From Bacteroidota bacterium (lineage in GTDB: Bacteria; Bacteroidota; Bacteroidia; Chitinophagales; Chitinophagaceae), in assembly GCA_023436685.1 (NCBI GenBank), contig JAEZIL010000069.1, positions 1 to 6,727 on the forward strand: a DNA stretch of 6,727 nucleotides, written 5' to 3'. The translations under genes were made by a program, and so were the position numbers. The notes beneath the pieces are model-generated. The model did no database searches. It saw only the letters and a program-made list of their open reading frames with translations, and was not told where the DNA came from. Below, in pieces: positions 1-6,586 of the stretch. Each line of letters begins with the position of its first letter. Positions within the stretch are counted from its first letter, which is position 1.

Positions 1-1590
1 GTGCACGACTTTCCACCGGCTATTTATAGCTTGAACGGCCGTGTTATTGAAGAGAAATTGAAAAGCCGCCGCGATCTGCTGATGGATGAGGCAATGAAAT
101 ACTACGAATTCTTGTCGGAAGATGTAAATGTTGTAGGCAGCAACGAACAAGAATATTTTCATGTAAGCAATAGTGGCAAAGCACTGAAGGTAGACATGTT
201 CAGTAAGACAAAAAGTGGCGATACCAGCTTTCTTATATACTCAAGAGTATTCGATCCTGAAATAACGAACGAAGTGCGCCTCTATGGCTTAAATGGTGAT
301 GACCTTTTTAAAGTAGATGACGATGTACAATCAAAAATACGCCTGCGTATAATAGGCGGTAAGGGTACCGACACGTTTAACCTGCAAGGTAACGTCAGCA
401 AGTATGTGTACGACCTTAAAAGTGGAGGTAATTATTTGGTAAAAGGGCAACGCGTGCGAAACCGGTTATCGAATAAACCTGAAGTAAATGATTTTAATTA
501 TAAAGCCTATGAATATGGCAGCACGCAGCGCTACCCCTATATAACAGGCGGCTATAATACCGACGATGGTATACTTGGCGGGCTGGTATATACCTATCGC
601 ACATATGGATTCAGGAAAGAGCCTTATGCTACTGAAAACCGCCTGTGGGGCTTGTATTCCTTTATGGGCAAAGCTTATCAATTCAAATACAATGGTACTT
701 TTATAGATCTATATAAAGGCCTGGACATATTGACATATGCCGAAATGCAAGACCCCGTATTGTATAACTTTTTTGGGCTTGGAAATGAAACCGTTGCCGA
801 AAAAGGTAAGCCGCTCATGTACTACAATGCCCGCTTCAACTTTGTACAGGCCGATATATTGTTTCGCCAGCGCTTCTTCAAGAATAAATTAAGCATTTCC
901 GTTGGCCCTACACTTTACCATTACTGGAACCATCCTGAAGACAACCAGAATAAAATACTGGACGTTCCGGAATTGGCAGGGCTTGATTATAAGTCTGTAT
1001 ACGATAATAAAACTTACCTGGGTGTAAAAGCAAATGTTAATGTCAATAACCTGAACAATATCATTTTCCCTACACGGGGCGTACAATGGAACAATGAATT
1101 TTTGCACCAGCGTGGGTTAGGCCTAAGTGCCAAATCATTTACCCGCTTTCAATCTGATATGACGGTATATGCCAGCCTTAGCGACCCTGCAAATGTGGTA
1201 GCAGTTTTGCGTTTTGGCGGTGGTAAAATATTCAGCGATAGCTTTGAATATTTCCAGGCTGTTAACCTGGGTTCAAATAATTACTTAAGGGGCTTTAGAA
1301 AAAACAGGTTTTCCGGTTCCTCTTCTTTATACAACAGTGTAGAGCTACGTATCAAGCTATTAGATGTAAGATCGCGAATTGTACCCGGTACACTGGGCTT
1401 AATAGTATTCAATGATATAGGCAGGGTATGGTATAAGGATGAAGACTCTGACCGATGGCATGACGCCTACGGAGGTGGCCTATACTTCCTGCCGTTCAGG
1501 TCAATCATATTATCGGCTACGGTTGGCCGCTCGGCCGAAGAAACTGTATTCAACTTTACCGTTGGCACTAAACTAAACTTAACATTCTAA
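1..1590 (+). CDS. C-terminal part of a large outer-membrane protein with an Omp85/BamA-like beta-barrel (5' end outside window)
   Basis: This is the last 529 codons of a longer gene. The frame is open from base 1, there is no signal peptide, and the first residues read as mid-protein, so the GTG at base 1 is probably not the start. Residues about 90-125 hold two RTX-like turns, GLNGDD and GGKGTDTF, inside a beta-rich segment. From about residue 170 the sequence alternates aromatic and polar residues as in transmembrane beta-strands. LRGF at residues 429-432, followed by RKNRF, matches the conserved loop-6 motif of Omp85 proteins (VRGF/LRGF), and the protein ends in Phe like a barrel beta-signal. 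Similar Bacteroidota proteins, from memory, are about 1,000-1,200 residues, often with an N-terminal metallophosphoesterase domain, which cannot be checked here. The barrel would sit in the outer membrane; its substrate is unknown. The HD-PycTM gene follows after 9 nt, suggesting co-transcription. The barrel family is fairly certain, the function is not. Confidence 0.85.
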   Translation: MHDFPPAIYSLNGRVIEEKLKSRRDLLMDEAMKYYEFLSEDVNVVGSNEQEYFHVSNSGKALKVDMFSKTKSGDTSFLIYSRVFDPEITNEVRLYGLNGDDLFKVDDDVQSKIRLRIIGGKGTDTFNLQGNVSKYVYDLKSGGNYLVKGQRVRNRLSNKPEVNDFNYKAYEYGSTQRYPYITGGYNTDDGILGGLVYTYRTYGFRKEPYATENRLWGLYSFMGKAYQFKYNGTFIDLYKGLDILTYAEMQDPVLYNFFGLGNETVAEKGKPLMYYNARFNFVQADILFRQRFFKNKLSISVGPTLYHYWNHPEDNQNKILDVPELAGLDYKSVYDNKTYLGVKANVNVNNLNNIIFPTRGVQWNNEFLHQRGLGLSAKSFTRFQSDMTVYASLSDPANVVAVLRFGGGKIFSDSFEYFQAVNLGSNNYLRGFRKNRFSGSSSLYNSVELRIKLLDVRSRIVPGTLGLIVFNDIGRVWYKDEDSDRWHDAYGGGLYFLPFRSIILSATVGRSAEETVFNFTVGTKLNLTF

Positions 1591-1599
1591 TTATTGCTT

Positions 1600-2859
1600 A
1601 TGAGCACTAACGTATATACTGATATCAGCAATTTTGTTACAGGCCTGTATAATGAGCCGGGGCATCAGCACCTTGTCTTCCACAACTTGTCTCATACACA
1701 GGCAGTTGTTGAACATTCGCAGGAGATTGCTGCGCATTACGAGTTAACGGCAGATGAAATGCTGACAGTATATACTGCTGCATGGTTTCACGATGTAGGG
1801 CACCTGTATGCTGATATTGAAATACACGAAGAAAAAAGTGTGGAAATAATGCGCGGCTTTATGCAGCAATGTGGCTATACCGATGAATTTATTGACGAGG
1901 TAGCCAAATGTATTATTGCTACACGTATGCCACACGACCCACACTCATTACTGGAGGAAATAATGTGCGATGCTGATACCTATCATTTTGGAACCAACAA
2001 TTTCAAGGAAACCAATAAAGAAATATACAAAGAATACGAACTGCGCAACAAAAGAGCGCTTCTGGAAAACTGGGAGCAAAACACATTGATGCTTTTAGAA
2101 ACGCACAGGTTTTTTACATCGTATTGCCAAACGCTGCTTGCTAAAGGAAAAATAAAAAACATACAGCGCGCTAAAAAGAAACTTTACGAATTAAATGAAG
2201 ATATGGAGGAACAGAAGGGAAATAAAAAAGATAAAAAAAATAAAAAGCAGCCGGAAGAAACTGCTGACGCCACTAATAAGAACAGGTTGTTAACACGGGG
2301 CATACAAACTATGCTACGCCTTACTTCCGAAAATCATTTGGAGCTAAGTAATATGGCAGATGGCAAGGCAAATATCCTTATATCAGTCAATGCAATCATT
2401 ATCTCTGTCATTTTATCGGTACTGCTGCGCAAGCTGGAGTCAGAGCAATATCTTACCATACCCACCATAATATTTCTCGTATTCTCTGTAATAACTATAG
2501 TTATTGCCATATTGGCTACACGCCCTAAAATAACCGAGGGACGTTTTAGCAGGCAGGATATTCTGAATAAAAAAACAAACCTCCTCTTCTTTGGTAACTT
2601 CCATAAATCATCGCTGGAAGAGTATCAATGGGGTATGAAAACAATGATGCAGGATAAAGATTATTTGTATGGTTCACTGGTACAGGATATCCATCACCTG
2701 GGGGTTGTTTTGGGCCGCAAATACAAACTGATACGTGTTGCCTATAACATTTTTATGATTGGCATTATCGTTTCGGTGCTAGCATTTGGAATAGCGGTTG
2801 CCCTGCACGATCCTGTTGAAACAACAATTATTACAACACCTACTTCTGCACCACTATAA
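1600..2859 (+). CDS. HD-domain phosphohydrolase fused to a PycTM-like (Pycsar effector, former DUF5706) membrane domain
   Basis: The protein has 419 residues in two parts. Residues about 5-180 form an HD hydrolase domain: His32 in a HNLSHT context, the His64-Asp65 doublet in WFHDVGH, His112 in RMPH and Asp124/Asp126 in CDADTY, so the metal-binding set looks complete. A Lys/Glu-rich linker (about 181-228), probably a charged helix, follows. Residues about 228-405 resemble the PycTM domain of Pycsar effectors: ENHLELSNMADGKAN leads into helix 1 (about 257-278), then helix 2 (286-307), a cytoplasmic segment with LFFGNF and a KY-containing helix, and helix 3 (380-402). In Pycsar, PycTM proteins damage the membrane when a cyclic pyrimidine nucleotide is made. 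The HD part could hydrolyse that nucleotide or another phosphoester; this is inference. ATG at 1600 is preferred to an in-frame TTG two codons earlier. No Shine-Dalgarno sequence is visible. The cyclase gene starts 2 nt after the stop. An alternative reading is a housekeeping signalling protein unrelated to defence. Confidence 0.85.
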   Translation: MSTNVYTDISNFVTGLYNEPGHQHLVFHNLSHTQAVVEHSQEIAAHYELTADEMLTVYTAAWFHDVGHLYADIEIHEEKSVEIMRGFMQQCGYTDEFIDEVAKCIIATRMPHDPHSLLEEIMCDADTYHFGTNNFKETNKEIYKEYELRNKRALLENWEQNTLMLLETHRFFTSYCQTLLAKGKIKNIQRAKKKLYELNEDMEEQKGNKKDKKNKKQPEETADATNKNRLLTRGIQTMLRLTSENHLELSNMADGKANILISVNAIIISVILSVLLRKLESEQYLTIPTIIFLVFSVITIVIAILATRPKITEGRFSRQDILNKKTNLLFFGNFHKSSLEEYQWGMKTMMQDKDYLYGSLVQDIHHLGVVLGRKYKLIRVAYNIFMIGIIVSVLAFGIAVALHDPVETTIITTPTSAPL

Positions 2860-2861
2860 TA

Positions 2862-3965
2862 ATGGCCTTTACAAGTTCCATAACAAGCAAATTATCTACC
2901 ATTAGCCGTTACCGGTACAAATGGGTAATGATGATAACTATTGCCTGGACCTTGATAGACATTTTTTTATGGCAGCGTTATATGCGCACATCTGCCCATC
3001 TTAAGTTTGGTACATCATTTACTATTCTCAATACCGAAGCTGTGCTGCTACGGCTGGGTATAGTAGCTTATATGAGTTGGGTTATGGGCTATTTGCTCGT
3101 TTTCAGGCTAAAGGGATGGTTTCGCGATTATCCCATGATGATTAACCTGATACTAAAGACCTGCATTCTTTTGCTGGCCTCTATTATCATGAATGTACTC
3201 CTGCACTTCTTTTATTCATTGGTAATATTAGATGCCTCTATACCTACAGCATGGAATAATCTGTACCACGATACATCTTTCACTCCCTGGTTTTGGAGCA
3301 ATAACCTTATCTGGATAACGATATTCATTATTACACAACTCCTTATTGAGATCAACGAGAAATATTCTCCCGGGGTCTACCTCGATATTGTGATGGGCAA
3401 ATACATAAAGCCACGTAACGAAACACGTATCGTTATGTTCATAGATTTAAAGGACTCTACACCTATAGCAGAAAAACTGGGGCACACAAAATATTTCCGT
3501 TTCATTCGCGATTTCATCTATTTTGTTTCAACATCATTGCTTGAATATAATGGCCGTATTTATCAATATGTAGGCGACGAAATAGTGGTTTCCTGGTTGT
3601 ACAGCCCTGCTAATGTTCAAAAATGTCTTGATTCACTCATCGACGCTCGCAGGCGTTTACAAAAGCATTCAACAGAGTTCAAAAGAAAATATGGCCTGCA
3701 ACCTGAATTTAGGGTAGGCATACATGTAGGCGAGGTAACAGTAGGCGAAATAGGCGTTATAAAAAGAGACCTGGCCATGAGTGGTGATACCATGAATACG
3801 ACTGCACGCATCCGTACCGCCTGCAGCGAATTGAATCAAAAATTTATTGTTTCTAAAGATTTTAGCGATGTGCTAAACCTGAAAGACTGGCAGTGCACCA
3901 GCCTTGGCTTTATAGAGTTAAAAGGTAAACGAGATGGCATTGAGCTTTTTACTTTAAATATATAA
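2862..3965 (+). CDS. Membrane-anchored class III nucleotidyl cyclase
   Basis: The protein has 367 residues: four predicted transmembrane helices (about 21-38, 60-82, 93-123, 147-163), then a cytoplasmic class III cyclase domain (about 185-367). The metal-binding aspartates are Asp195 (FIDLKDST) and Asp239 (YVGDE). Asn312 and Arg316 (MNTTAR) match the transition-state Asn/Arg pair, so the catalytic core appears intact. The base-specifying positions are unusual: Gln235 replaces the Lys of adenylate or Glu of guanylate cyclases, and Ala305 replaces the Asp/Thr or Cys. The substrate (ATP, GTP, CTP or UTP) is therefore unknown. A single domain means it would act as a homodimer. No receiver, CHASE or GAF sensor domain is seen, so the short membrane region is the only candidate sensor. 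It lies 2 nt after the HD-PycTM gene, which suggests translational coupling and a shared pathway. It ends 2 nt from the convergent adenosyltransferase gene. Cyclase family assignment is secure; a pyrimidine product is speculation from context. Confidence 0.9.
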   Translation: MAFTSSITSKLSTISRYRYKWVMMITIAWTLIDIFLWQRYMRTSAHLKFGTSFTILNTEAVLLRLGIVAYMSWVMGYLLVFRLKGWFRDYPMMINLILKTCILLLASIIMNVLLHFFYSLVILDASIPTAWNNLYHDTSFTPWFWSNNLIWITIFIITQLLIEINEKYSPGVYLDIVMGKYIKPRNETRIVMFIDLKDSTPIAEKLGHTKYFRFIRDFIYFVSTSLLEYNGRIYQYVGDEIVVSWLYSPANVQKCLDSLIDARRRLQKHSTEFKRKYGLQPEFRVGIHVGEVTVGEIGVIKRDLAMSGDTMNTTARIRTACSELNQKFIVSKDFSDVLNLKDWQCTSLGFIELKGKRDGIELFTLNI

Positions 3966-3967
3966 AC

Positions 3968-4528
3968 CTACACCCTCGCACGCCAGGGCAACTCTTCTGC
4001 CTTGTTGATGTGGCCTATATAGCGCGCCAGTACAAATAAAAAGTCAGATAAGCGGTTAAGGTATTGGATGATAAGATCGGGCACATACTCGTTGTGCTCA
4101 TGCATACCAACACATAGGCGCTCGGCCCTGCGGCAAACGCAGCGTGCTACATGGCAGGTCGATGCAGCAAGGTTTCCACCGGGTATTATGAACGATCTCA
4201 TTTCGGGTAGCTCTTCGTTCATTATATCTATCCTTGCTTCCAGCCACTGCACATCTTCGGCATGCAGGTCGGGTAACTTCATTTTCACTTCCTTGTCGGG
4301 GGTGGTAGCCAGTACCGATCCCAGTGTAAACAACCTGTCCTGTATTTCGCGTACCCATTCCTTTATTACTTTGTGCTGCACCATATCATTCACCATACCC
4401 AGGTAAGAGTTTAATTCGTCTACAGTGCCATAACTTTCTATGCGTATATGATTTTTAGGCACACGCACGCCACCTATCAGGCTGGTGCTGCCTTTGTCTC
4501 CGGTTTTGGTATATATCTTGAATGCCAT
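3968..4528 (-). CDS. Cob(I)yrinic acid a,c-diamide / cob(I)alamin adenosyltransferase, PduO type
   Basis: The 186-residue cytoplasmic enzyme transfers the 5'-deoxyadenosyl group from ATP to cob(I)alamin, giving adenosylcobalamin for enzymes such as methylmalonyl-CoA mutase. The family signatures are all present: TKTGDKG at residues 7-13 (ATP-binding N-terminus), RIESYGTVDELNS at 29-41, FIIPGG at 113-118, HVARCVCRRAER at 126-137, and LNRLSDFLFVLAR near the C-terminus (157-169). The length is normal for the family. The frame stays open upstream to an ATG at 4573, but the extra 15 residues do not resemble the family. The start at 4528 gives the standard MAFKIYTKTGDKG beginning and has a purine-rich AGAAAAG just before it. 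It lies 64 nt downstream of the ABC ATPase gene on the same strand, so read-through from that gene is possible. No cobalamin riboswitch or other cobalamin gene is seen nearby. Confidence 0.95.
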   Translation of the reverse strand: MAFKIYTKTGDKGSTSLIGGVRVPKNHIRIESYGTVDELNSYLGMVNDMVQHKVIKEWVREIQDRLFTLGSVLATTPDKEVKMKLPDLHAEDVQWLEARIDIMNEELPEMRSFIIPGGNLAASTCHVARCVCRRAERLCVGMHEHNEYVPDLIIQYLNRLSDFLFVLARYIGHINKAEELPWRARV

Positions 4529-4592
4529 TTCTTTTCTAATTTGATAATGATTGGATGATAGGATAGTGAGCAATAATTGACACTGCTATTAA

Positions 4593-5288
4593 TTAGCTAA
4601 TCAACTCCTTGCGTTTATCAGTTTCCACGTTACCATCCCTAATACGTACTACACGCCTGGTGTAGTTAGCAATATCCTCTTCGTGTGTTACCAGTACTAC
4701 CGTATTTCCACCAGCATGTATGGTACTAAACAGTTCCATTATTTCTACCGATGTTTTGGTATCCAGGTTACCTGTAGGCTCATCTGCCAATATCAGCGAT
4801 GGATTGTTAACCAAAGCACGGGCTATGGCTACGCGCTGGCTTTGCCCGCCCGATAGCTCGTTGGGCTTATGATGTGCTCTTTCACCCAGACCTACTTTAT
4901 CTAGTATTGCGCGTGCACGTTCTTCCCGTTCCTTCTTACCAACCCCTGCATATATAAGGGGTAGTGCTACATTCTCCCATGCGGTAAGGCGTGGCAGCAG
5001 GTTAAACTGCTGAAACACAAAGCCGATCTCTACATTACGCACATCTGCCAGCTCATCATCTTCCATACGGCTTACGTCTTTGCCATTTAGTATATACTGG
5101 CCCGCAGTAGGAGTATCCAGGCAGCCCAGGATATTCATCAGCGTAGACTTGCCCGAACCTGATGGCCCCATAAGCGCCACATATTCGTTGCTTTCTATCA
5201 GCAGGTCTATACCCTTCAATATGGGTAGCTCCTGCTTACCCAAAAAATAGCTTTTCCTGATACCAGTCAGGCGGATGACTTCTTTCAT
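4593..5288 (-). CDS. ABC transporter ATP-binding protein, LolD/MacB type
   Basis: A 231-residue ATPase subunit with every motif of an active ABC nucleotide-binding domain: Walker [10 protein letters not shown] at residues 41-49, Q-loop in VFQQFNLL (91-98), signature LSGGQ at 145-149, Walker B LILADE at 165-170 with catalytic Glu170, D-loop NLDT at 174-177, and H-loop His202 in THEED. The sequence style ([27 protein letters not shown]) is that of the LolD/MacB/FtsE group, whose members power lipoprotein release from the inner membrane or MacB-like efflux, and the length is close to that of LolD. It would work at the cytoplasmic face with a separately encoded MacB/LolCE-like permease, none of which is in the window, so lolD is not assigned as a symbol. 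The start at 5288 is the natural family start. It is transcribed divergently from ispE across a 56-nt spacer and is followed by the adenosyltransferase gene. Confidence 0.93.
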   Translation of the reverse strand: MKEVIRLTGIRKSYFLGKQELPILKGIDLLIESNEYVALMGPSGSGKSTLMNILGCLDTPTAGQYILNGKDVSRMEDDELADVRNVEIGFVFQQFNLLPRLTAWENVALPLIYAGVGKKEREERARAILDKVGLGERAHHKPNELSGGQSQRVAIARALVNNPSLILADEPTGNLDTKTSVEIMELFSTIHAGGNTVVLVTHEEDIANYTRRVVRIRDGNVETDKRKELIS

Positions 5289-5317
5289 CTTTATATAGCA
5301 CAGGTCGTGCGCCGTTT

Positions 5318-5325
5318 CAAAAATA
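5318..5325 (-). promoter_or_regulatory. Candidate Bacteroidota -7 promoter element for the ABC ATPase gene
   Basis: Read on the minus strand, this 8-mer is TATTTTTG, an exact fit to the Bacteroidota -7 consensus TAnnTTTG. It sits about 30 nt upstream of the ATPase start codon, which would give a short leader of about 20 nt. No TTTG-like -33 element is present at the usual spacing upstream, so the call rests on one short AT-rich motif plus its position in the only divergent spacer of the window. Confidence 0.35.
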
Positions 5326-5344
5326 CAGATAATTTTACGCCTCT

Positions 5345-6157
5345 ATGCTGCGCTTTCCTAATTGTAAAATAAACCTCGGCCTCTATATCACCGGTAAACG
5401 CGATGATGGCTACCACAACCTTGAAACTATATTTTATCCCTTACCATTGAACGACGTACTTGAGATAGTACCGGCAAAAGCCACCACTATTCATTTATCG
5501 GGGAAAACAGTAGCAGGCGATGAACGCAAAAACCTTGTTTGGCGGGCATATGAACTACTACAGGAAATGTTTCCCATACAGCTTGGCAAGGTAGATATAT
5601 ACCTGCATAAAGTAATACCAATGGGTGCCGGCATGGGTGGGGGCTCGGCCGATGGCGCTTATATGCTGCAGATGCTGAACGATGAGTTTTCACTGGGTAT
5701 GGATCAGGCTGCGCTTGCCAAACTCGCCCTTCAATTGGGCAGCGACTGTCCGTTCTTTATTTATAATACGCCACAGTTTGCCAGTGGCCGGGGCGAGCAT
5801 ATGCATCCTATCGCTCTCGACCTTTCAGCATATAGTATACAGCTTATTTGCCCCGAGGTACATATATCTACTGCCAAAGCTTTCAGTATGTTAACTCCTA
5901 AGCCAGCTGGCTTCAACTTAAAAATGCTACCTCAACTGCCCATTAACGAATGGAAGGATAACATAAGCAACGATTTTGAGGTACCTATTTTCGCGGAGCA
6001 CCCAGAACTGGCTGATATTAAAAAGCAACTATACGATCAAGGCGCTGTATACGCCAGCATGAGTGGTAGCGGCAGCACTATTTATGGCATATTCAGGAAA
6101 GGAGAGAAAGCAACAATAAACATTACATTACCTTCAGAAGGCCACTTCCTGCAATAG
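5345..6157 (+). CDS. ispE: 4-diphosphocytidyl-2-C-methyl-D-erythritol kinase
   Basis: IspE phosphorylates the 2-hydroxyl of 4-diphosphocytidyl-2-C-methylerythritol with ATP, a middle step of the MEP pathway to isoprenoid precursors in the cytoplasm. The 270-residue protein has the GHMP-kinase layout: N-terminal PNCKINLGL with Lys8 and Asn10, DGYH at 21-24, the glycine-rich ATP loop PMGAGMGGGSADGA at 92-105, GSDCPFF at 132-138 with the catalytic Asp134, ASGRGE at 146-151, and the C-terminal glycine motif MSGSGST at 239-245. Compared with the proteobacterial GAGLGGGSSDAA form, the ATP loop has Met, Ala and Gly substitutions, which I take to be normal variation in this phylum. The length is slightly short but usual. 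The start at 5345 places the conserved motif at the expected distance. It stands alone on its strand, divergent from the ABC ATPase and convergent with rplT. Confidence 0.96.
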   Translation: MLRFPNCKINLGLYITGKRDDGYHNLETIFYPLPLNDVLEIVPAKATTIHLSGKTVAGDERKNLVWRAYELLQEMFPIQLGKVDIYLHKVIPMGAGMGGGSADGAYMLQMLNDEFSLGMDQAALAKLALQLGSDCPFFIYNTPQFASGRGEHMHPIALDLSAYSIQLICPEVHISTAKAFSMLTPKPAGFNLKMLPQLPINEWKDNISNDFEVPIFAEHPELADIKKQLYDQGAVYASMSGSGSTIYGIFRKGEKATINITLPSEGHFLQ

Positions 6158-6159
6158 AA

Positions 6160-6188
6160 ATAGCCGCCGTCTTACAGACAGCGGCTAT
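6160..6188. terminator. Bidirectional terminator hairpin between ispE and rplT
   Basis: A perfect 8-bp stem (ATAGCCGC at 6160-6167 pairing with GCGGCTAT at 6181-6188) continues, after one C/A mismatch, into a 4-bp GTCT/AGAC stem with a TAC loop. It begins 2 nt after the ispE stop codon and lies 22 nt beyond the rplT stop codon on the opposite strand, exactly where a shared terminator of two convergent genes belongs. The flanks are only moderately U-rich (AAATATTTAA on the plus side, a short TTTC on the minus side), so termination strength in either direction is uncertain, but the hairpin itself is clear. Confidence 0.75.
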
Positions 6189-6210
6189 CCAAATATTTAA
6201 AAGCTACAGC

Positions 6211-6555
6211 TTATTTTACTTCAGCAACCAGCGCTTTGAAAGACTCAGGCTCGTTCATAGCCAGGTCAGCCAATACTTTACGGTTCAGGTCAATATTCTT
6301 TGCAGACAATTTACCCATGAACTGTGAGTAGCTTATACCTTCTTCACGGCAAGCAGCATTGATACGCACTATCCACAAAGAGCGATAGTCGCGTTTTTTA
6401 ATTTTACGACCTACATATTTGTAACCAAGACCTTTTTCAAGTACGTTTTTGGCTACCGTATATACATTTTTACGTTTACCGTAAAAACCTTTGGCTTGTT
6501 TCAGTATTTTCTTTCTTCTCGCGCGAGATGCAACCGCATTTACCGAACGTGGCAT
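6211..6555 (-). CDS. rplT: 50S ribosomal protein L20
   Basis: L20 binds 23S rRNA and is needed early in assembly of the large ribosomal subunit. The 114-residue protein is full length and matches the family throughout: MPRS start, the basic N-terminal arm [16 protein letters not shown] at residues 11-26, the core [16 protein letters not shown] at 53-68 followed by [12 protein letters not shown] at 69-80, and [13 protein letters not shown] near the C-terminus. The start codon is at 6553-6555, 31 nt downstream of the rpmI stop, the usual rpmI-rplT order that normally follows infC. In Escherichia coli and Bacillus subtilis this operon is autoregulated by L20 through leader RNA; the leader region would be outside this window, so nothing can be said about that here. 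Confidence 0.98.
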   Translation of the reverse strand: MPRSVNAVASRARRKKILKQAKGFYGKRKNVYTVAKNVLEKGLGYKYVGRKIKKRDYRSLWIVRINAACREEGISYSQFMGKLSAKNIDLNRKVLADLAMNEPESFKALVAEVK

Positions 6556-6586
6556 ATTCTAAGTTATTATGATCGTTTAAAAATGT

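Noticed and set aside
1..3. GTG at base 1 as the real start of the outer-membrane protein gene
   Set aside because: The first residues are not a signal peptide and the family is much longer; the gene is cut by the window edge.
1594..1599. TTG start two codons before the ATG of the HD-PycTM gene
   Set aside because: An ATG lies two codons downstream, TTG starts are rare, and no ribosome-binding motif favours the longer form.
4068..4406. 112-codon plus-strand frame opposite the adenosyltransferase gene
   Set aside because: It lies fully inside a well-supported gene on the other strand, and its translation shows no recognisable motif or family resemblance.
4529..4573. 15-residue N-terminal extension of the adenosyltransferase
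   Set aside because: The added residues do not resemble the family, whose members begin a few residues before the TKTGDKG motif.
4529..4592. Cobalamin riboswitch upstream of the adenosyltransferase
   Set aside because: The gap is only 64 nt, far too short for this riboswitch class, and contains no B12-box-like sequence.
4592..4601. 10-bp palindrome ATTAGCTAAT at the end of the ABC ATPase gene, as an operator or terminator
   Set aside because: It is short, AT-rich, overlaps the stop codon, cannot form a stable hairpin, and has no second copy nearby.
5330..5337. TAATTTTA as a -7 promoter element for ispE
   Set aside because: It lacks the final G of TAnnTTTG, sits only 7 nt before the start codon, and has no -33 match at the right distance.
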